Assembly (NCBI GenBank): GCA_015680685.1
Contig: MNCI01005291.1
Location: 654,860 to 718,859 of the forward strand
Direction: 5' to 3'
Origin: Gnetum montanum
Lineage: Eukaryota; Streptophyta; Gnetopsida; Gnetales; Gnetaceae
DNA length: 64,000 nt
Made by a program: the position numbers and the translations under genes
Notes under the pieces: model-generated
The model's database searches: none
Seen by the model: the letters and a program-made list of their open reading frames with translations, nothing else
Told to the model about the DNA's origin: nothing
In this document: piece after piece, positions 58,901-64,000 of the stretch
Layout: each line of letters starts with the position of its first letter
How positions within the stretch are numbered: the first letter of the stretch is position 1

Positions 58901-59774
58901 CACGCAGGTCAAACAAGCTCTTAAGCAAAAGAACATAATGCTGAGCCTATACGACTTATTGATGATGTATCGAGAACACCGTGAGGCTATGGTACGCATG
59001 CTGACATCCATATCAGTGGATGGTAGTCTACCAGTAGAAGAGGAAGCGATACACGCTGTTATGTTTCCTCCCGAAGCTGAGCAACCCAAGCCTCCCTCGA
59101 TGACCTTTCACGATGAATCTATCAAAGATGATCCTGAGAAAGGTCAGGTGACAACTGAACCAATATTTATCACTATCTGGGTCGGTCAATAGCGGATCCA
59201 GAGGGTGCACGTGGATGATGGCGCAACAACTAACGTCATCCCTTATTCCATAGTGGATAGGCTAGGCTTGGTCGACCAGATCACTCTCACGACGACAGCC
59301 TGCGTGAAATCGTTCAACGGAATACGGGTTCAGGTCAAGGGAACGGTGCATATTGAGTTGGTGGTAGGGGATCAATTCCCAACCAAAGCCACATTCTTAG
59401 TTGTCGAGGAGATGTCTGGTTTCAACTTGATCTTAGGGAGGTCGTGGTTAGCCCAGCTGAGGGCGGTTTCATCACCGATACACCAAGAGATTCACCTACC
59501 CTACGCCGGGGGGGAGGTGATCATACGCGGCAACGAGGTCACCCCCAGGACCGTCAATAACATTGAAGAAGAACAGGGTTCGGAGATTGAAACAACTGAT
59601 GAGCAGTCCCATCTCCAAGCCCCTAAACAAACTGACAATAATGACGACGATCTAGCCTGGGCCGACTTGCCATTTCCGGATGATAGCGTAGAGGAGTCAA
59701 AACACAAGCCTCCTCGCCCTTACGCAGCACTCAACGTGAAGGCCATCAAGAGACAATTGCATATCGATGGTTGA
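55971..59774 (+). pseudogene. Gag-protease polyprotein of element 3
   Basis: One frame of 1268 codons runs from ATG 55971 to TGA 59774 without frameshift. It is broken by seven in-frame stops, all TAG (56109, 56238, 56778, 56913, 58479, 58740, 59190). The N part is rich in Pro, Gln and Ala. The gag core is at residues 430-530 (GEGDPNAHLVTF, SLTGKALDWYRALP). A zinc knuckle CDYHQMCGHDMDYC lies near residue 727. A Ser/Pro-rich linker and a coiled-coil-like LLDAFTQVKQALKQKN follow. The protease shows VHVDDGATTNVIP near 1080 and NLILGRSWLAQL. Gag forms the particle; protease cuts it. The protease site is Asp-Asp-Gly. The frame ends IKRQLHIDG, as in element 1, so gag-protease and pol are separate ORFs. 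Confidence 0.85.
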
Positions 59775-59980
59775 ACAATGATCTTCTGTGTGCACAACCA
59801 TTCTCTTGTAAGTTAGCACACTCCCCATTTAACAACTTCTTTTCTTTCAACATTCTTTTACGCTATATTTTCTTTCCGTGTTTACGCTTTGCATTTTTTA
59901 CGTGATTTATCGTACCTGCATTAGTTACGCTTTCACATTACTTCACACATTTATACAGGATTACCTTTTCATTACAAGTT

Positions 59981-60300
59981 ATGCAACGGCCCGCAACGGC
60001 CTTAAACTAGTTATACAAAATCAACCTATTCATACCATTGTATGCAGTTACGCAACGGCCCGCAACGGCCTTAAACTAGTTATACAAAATCAACCTATTC
60101 ATACCATTGTACGCAGTTACGCAACGGCCCGCAACGGCCTTAAACTAGCCATCCAAAGTTGTCTACTATCATTATTTACGCTCGCTATACAATACGCAAC
60201 AGGCCCACAATGGCCTTAAACTAGTAATGCAGTATTGCATACTATAACCATTTATGCTGGAATACGCAACGGGCCCGCAACGGCTTTAAACTAGTTATTA
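59981..60300 (+). repeat. 69-bp tandem repeat with GGCC dyads
   Basis: Five units start at about 59981, 60050, 60119, 60194 and 60264. Each carries GGCC-CGCAAC-GGCC-TTAAACTAG with 4-bp arms and a 6-nt spacer (one GGCC-CACAAT-GGCC). This is the counterpart of array I in element 1, directly after gag-protease. Confidence 0.8.
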
Positions 60301-60620
60301 CGTCCCATAAGTATCACTTAGACAGAATCCTTAACATATATTTTCACGCTGATGCAGCCAAAAGCATAAAAAGTCAAACAACAAACTCATTAACGTTTCA
60401 AATATCCATTAGACTTTATAACAACTCGTCAACAGTCATTCAGGACAATACCCGACCTTGCATCAATAAAATTTTACGTAAATGATAATTACGCATTCCC
60501 TTTGCTACCACTATCACCAGTATATTTTAATTCCGGATCTAGCCCCAAAAGGTCGTCCTCCAGTGGGCCATCGTTTCTGGGAATTATGCCTTCATGAAAT
60601 ATTTCCCCTTCATGAGGTTC
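60301..60620. other. Spacer between dyad array and antisense gene
   Basis: No frame of interest. Holds AATAAA at about 60467 on the plus strand, a possible poly(A) signal for a gag-protease RNA, and would include the 3' end of the minus-strand transcript. Confidence 0.35.
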
Positions 60621-63277
60621 TCATTCCGGCACTGGCTTCGCAGGAGAATTCTCTTCATCGTTGCGTTCCTCCTCTGCTTCCTCTGTTTCCTCTCCCAGCC
60701 CCTCAGCTGGCGTATTTTCCCTATCTTCTTCCGGTACCTAAGCCCAAATAACATCAAAAATTAGAATAGACAACACAAGCCAGAGAACTCTCCGACTAAG
60801 TCATACGTAGACTTACTCGCGATGGCCCAACTTCCGTAGCAAAGGGGAGCTTGTCCAGGCCAGCCCACAGGCGCTGCATAATCTCGTCCTTTGTCAGGTC
60901 TGGCCACAGATCTTCGCCCAATGCAGCTCCAGCTTTCACCTTCCCCTTCTCCACGCTACTCCAGTGGGGTGGATCCAGGAAGAAGGTAGGGATTGTAGCC
61001 TAATTCCCAGGTAAAACCATTGCCCTCTCTGGGGACGCAGTTACGGTCACCTACTCTTCGAACTTCTTGAAAGCTTCGGACGCTCCGATGATGTCCACGA
61101 AAACCTCCGGGGATCGAGCTTTGATGGTAGAATCGCAGTAGTGTTTTCGATAAGCGGCGCTTTCCCTTTTATATAGATGCTTGTGGTCCTTCTCCTTCTG
61201 CCCCCACTCTTGTACGCTGGTGCAGTAGTCCCTCCAGTCTCAGCTTTTCTGAGCTAGAAGTTCAATTTGCATCCTCTTCTCTACTAATGCCCAACTGGTC
61301 TGTATGCTATTCTTGATGGCTGTCTAATAACAGGAGTGATCGATAACAGCGGTACGCCAGTCTTCATCCCCCGTCATTCGAGCCTGTAGGAATTTGTACC
61401 GTTCCCTTAGGTCTCCGACTTCTTTGGTCAAAGCCTCAACCCTCTGCTCTAACCGCTGCAGCCTTTTCCATAGGCTTTCATTAACACCCTTGCTTTCCCA
61501 TATGGAGCGCGTCGAGCGTAACGCACATTTACGCATTTTCTCATAAATGTGACATGGCACGACTGCCCCATCAGATGGGGGTTTCGCTGTGTCCAAATCA
61601 ATGGGCTCTGTGGGATCCCATCGGAGGTGAGCTCCTAATAGAAAACAACATCAATATGGATGACACATTACTAAAACATTATGTCATAAACTCATTGCGG
61701 CTATAACATACCAGCACCAGGTTCGACGCGCTCCAAACACTCGATCATGTCGTTACCAACGCCTTCCATGAAGGCAAATTTTTCGTGGAAGTCTCTCCAC
61801 ATTTTGTTCACAGCAGCAGACGTAGATGCATCTTCTTCCCCTGTAGTGTATTTGGTTAGACACTTCATCTATTAACAAGGTCCTGCAAATACGCTAACAC
61901 ACTCATTACCTCTGACAGTGATAGCGGCAACTTCACCAATCTCTTCCGTCCCTTTCTCTTCACGCACATGATCCCGTGTGCCACTAGTCCCAGTAGCTGG
62001 AGTTTCCTCGTGTGCCTGGTCATATGCATGGCTCCCGCTGGCACCTGGGGCAGCCTCACGCACTGGAACCTGCACACGGATCACATTAACAACTGGGGCT
62101 TCTTCTTCCAAAATTGAGGCCCCCTCCCCATGGCTTAGTATCATCGCCCCTGTCTCAGGGGTCAACTGCCCTGTCATTTTTACTGTTTACACCACCACAC
62201 GTTAGCATATAATGCCAAACAATCTAAATAAAACATTGCGTACTAAAATCCTCTCACACTTACCAGGCGGAAGCTTATTCCGCTGAACCTCGATCGTGAC
62301 AGTTTAGCTTGCGTTACCCCCAGGGACCTCGGCTAGACGGAGCCTCTTGCGCCAAGCTGCAGGTTCCACAATTTCTTCCCCCACGCGCTTCCCTCGCGAG
62401 GCATCGTCGGTGTAGGTAGGCATTATCCCACCCACACTGTCGAGACCTCGCACTTGGGGCACCGCCAAGCCTTTAGTCGTTACAGACAACGACTCCACGA
62501 TTCCTTCCGGCGGATCCTGCCCACGGGTAGTGCTGAGAATGTGGGCAATCCAAGGTCTGGACAACTAGTCTCGGTCTTGATGTCCCCTCTCAGCAAACCA
62601 CCGGAGGCAAGCTATGAAAAAGGCATAATGCACATTAAAGCGGGACTCAAGCTTCTTGCGAAGCTTGATCATTTCGCTGCGCAGTCCCTTTGCCAAATGG
62701 TTTGCCCAATCGAACCGGCTTCCCTCCTCCAGAACCTCTCGCATAATGTGGGTCTGTTCTACAGAAAAGAACTTCGCCTGCGAGAGGGTTTTGGAGAAAG
62801 TCCGGGCCCGAAAAAGGGGATATAGTGTCTTGGCAACGCCCATCTCGAATTTGTCACACAGAAACCCTTTGGTCTCTTTTGGGATCCTCACCCACTCCTT
62901 CAGACACTCCTAGAATCTAGTGCTCCTCTTGGTCTTCACCTTTACGGGTAGGCCGTTCGAGGGGACGCCAAACAGGTCCACGAAGAGCTGAGCGTCGATA
63001 TCAAAGCTTACGCGCACGTTATGCACACGCGTGCAAAAATGCTCCGCCTTCTCGCTGAAGGAGTTGATCAAAGCTATCATTTTGCTGGCGGGGACATCAG
63101 GGGTCGTAGCCAAAAATAGGTGCATTAGCCCTGCTGCCCGGATCTTGGCGGTCACCGCAACTAGGGCCGCCGAGTGGCCGAGCCAGCACTGTGCGTTCTT
63201 AATATCGCCATAACGGAACAGGACATCCCTCGCCTTGTGGCCGAAAATTGTAAGGGTAATCTCCCAGGATTCCCTGA
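60621..63277 (-). pseudogene. Spliced gene antisense to gag-protease, element 3 copy
   Basis: Four exons on the minus strand: 63277-62264, 62182-61712, 61634-60817 and 60737-60621. GT-AG introns of 81, 77 and 79 bases join them and all phases fit, giving 806 codons to the TGA at 60621. Upstream exons are missing because element 4 inserted in the intron before 63277. Exon 1 holds the domain shared with element 2 (AAGLMHLFLATTPDVP, NVRVSFDI, LYPLFRARTFSKTLSQ). Exon 3 has a leucine-heptad coiled coil (LWKRLQRLEQRVEALTKEV), and the last exon is a Glu-rich tail. Nine in-frame stops occur (six TAG, two TAA, one TGA), all where CAG, CAA or CGA is expected. Function unknown. It resembles extra ORFs of Tat elements, perhaps a plant transposon protein domain. 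Confidence 0.7.
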
Positions 63278-63339
63278 CTGAAAAGTATAAAATGCAAGTC
63301 AAATAAAAAATGCTTTACGTAATGTCCATGACTCACAAC

Positions 63340-64000
63340 TGTACTGCCTGAAATCATCGGTCCTCGGCTGGAAGGGAAAACAGAGACCGCGGGATCGCAG
63401 GACGGGCACAGATGATCCTACCTTCGCCTGAGGGCGAGCTGGAATGCACGAAGGTAGGGTACCTTGGGTGGTCCGCATGCGGATCAGACAAGGATTTGCC
63501 CGAGCGCCACTGAAGTGTTATACGCTGGGTTATGTGTAAACGGAGCGTAAACAGTGAAACAGACGCAGACAGGGCATAAGCGTAAAGGGGCGTAAACAAG
63601 GTCAGGCGTAAACAGCGTGAAAAAATATAGGCCCAGCGTAAGCGTATACAGGCGTGAACAACGTGAACTATGTAAACAAGTGTAAAGAGCGTAAGCAAAT
63701 GTAAACAGCGTAAGCAGTATGGATGTATACGGACGTAGACGAGGCGTGAACGTAAACAGGCGTAAACGAAGCGTGGGCCAAATTAACGTAAAACTGTAAA
63801 AGAACTTGCAACAAACATAAACAATGGATTACAGAGTCAAAATGTTGTGCACCAGTCTAACGCATTCATGTAGGGACACAAGGCGGACGTAAAGCCCCGG
63901 TGGATGCAGGGATGCGGCTGGTTGGCACGATAGGCGGAGCGCGGATTGTGCTCGGCGTACAGAACTTCCAGCGTAAGCTTAAGCGTAAAGGGGTTTCTGG
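63340..64000 (-). mobile_element. Element 4: start of a third related element (LTR)
   Basis: The plus strand starts TGTACTGCCTGAAATCATCGG, matching the left LTR edges of elements 1 and 2. No primer motif lies on its left side, so this is the outer edge of a 3' LTR and the element runs off the right of the window. ACAAC (63335-63339) would be the target duplication. It sits in an intron of the element 3 antisense gene. Confidence 0.75.
63525..63785. repeat. GCGTAAAC array in LTR of element 4
   Basis: About twenty degenerate copies of (G)CGTAAAC or GTGTAAAC, sense GTTTACGC. Elements 1 and 2 have weaker versions at the same LTR position (about 3300-3450 and 43300-43360). Confidence 0.6.

Larger units (their letters stand above)
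54209..63339 (+). mobile_element. Element 3: large gypsy element with antisense gene (5' part)
   Basis: Plus-sense. LTR 54209-55723 starts TGAAACACCGTGAAAATT, as the sense LTRs of elements 1 and 2 do. A primer motif, gag-protease, a 69-bp dyad array and a complete 3' set of exons of a minus-strand gene follow. At 63340 element 4 begins, so pol and the 3' LTR are out of view. It is GC-richer and less decayed than its neighbours, hence younger. It is inserted in the antisense gene of element 2. Confidence 0.75.

Noticed and set aside
55971-59774. TAG reassigned as an amino acid
   Set aside because: The same region uses CAG freely, nearby elements have all stop types, and CHG deamination explains the pattern without a code change.
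61883-61909. A 27-base GT-AG intron in the element 3 antisense gene
   Set aside because: Too short for a plant intron. It is a multiple of three without stops, so it is read as coding.
63340-64000. The LTR at 63340 as the 3' LTR of element 3
   Set aside because: Its orientation is opposite to that of element 3, and it lies within an intron of that element's antisense gene.
63340-64000. The LTR at 63340 as a 5' LTR of a minus element using the 60.6-63.3 kb gene
   Set aside because: No primer-binding motif follows it on the left; intron sequence does.
1-64000. tRNA, rRNA or other structured RNA genes
   Set aside because: None recognised by eye; short tRNA-like matches are retroelement primer sites.

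Overview
The window reads as a land-plant nuclear genome that is rich in repeats. Almost everything in it is transposable-element sequence, mostly old and nested. Host material is limited to the first exon of an FAD monooxygenase (left end) and a decayed NB-ARC resistance gene that insertions have split. Wording of the NB-ARC remnant (EVLRNGS, FLDI) recalls conifer TNL genes, so a gymnosperm is plausible, but the species cannot be proved from the sequence.

Layout: 1-1250, monooxygenase exon 1 and promoter (minus strand). 2281-3118, NB-ARC pseudogene, interrupted by element 1. 3119-12561, element 1, a complete minus-strand Ty3/gypsy element with 1662-bp LTRs and 5-bp target duplications that carries gag-protease but no pol. 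12653-27165, a Ty1/copia element (plus) with a gypsy chromovirus-like element nested at 16704-22033 and an antisense coiled-coil ORF before its right LTR. 29222-36580, a Helitron Rep pseudogene split by a small LTR element (29395-33869). 37930-40440, an orphan minus-strand pseudogene resembling the extra ORFs carried by plant retrotransposons. 43089-64000, three related large gypsy elements nested in one another: element 2 (minus), element 3 (plus, inserted in element 2) and element 4 (minus, inserted in element 3).

The most interesting result comes from reading elements 1-3 together. Element 3 shows LTR, primer site, gag-protease, a repeat array, then a multi-exon gene on the opposite strand. 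Element 2 shows a homologous opposite-strand gene, minisatellites, a repeat array, pol (RT, RNase H, second RNase H, integrase), another array, then the 3' LTR. The inferred complete element (roughly 20 kb) therefore places a spliced antisense gene between gag-protease and pol. Element 1 looks like a deletion derivative that lost both that gene and pol. Exon phases and splice sites of the antisense gene agree between copies. The second RNase H and integrase style point to the Tat/Ogre lineage, which is known to carry extra ORFs.

Two structural signals recur in these elements. One is an array of short dyads with 6-nt spacers whose arms change in step, next to a constant T(T/A)AAACTA. The other is a hairpin in the LTR whose arms co-vary between subfamilies. 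The reading frames of element 3 are interrupted almost only by TAG in place of CAG, as expected from long CHG methylation. Every element here appears inactive.
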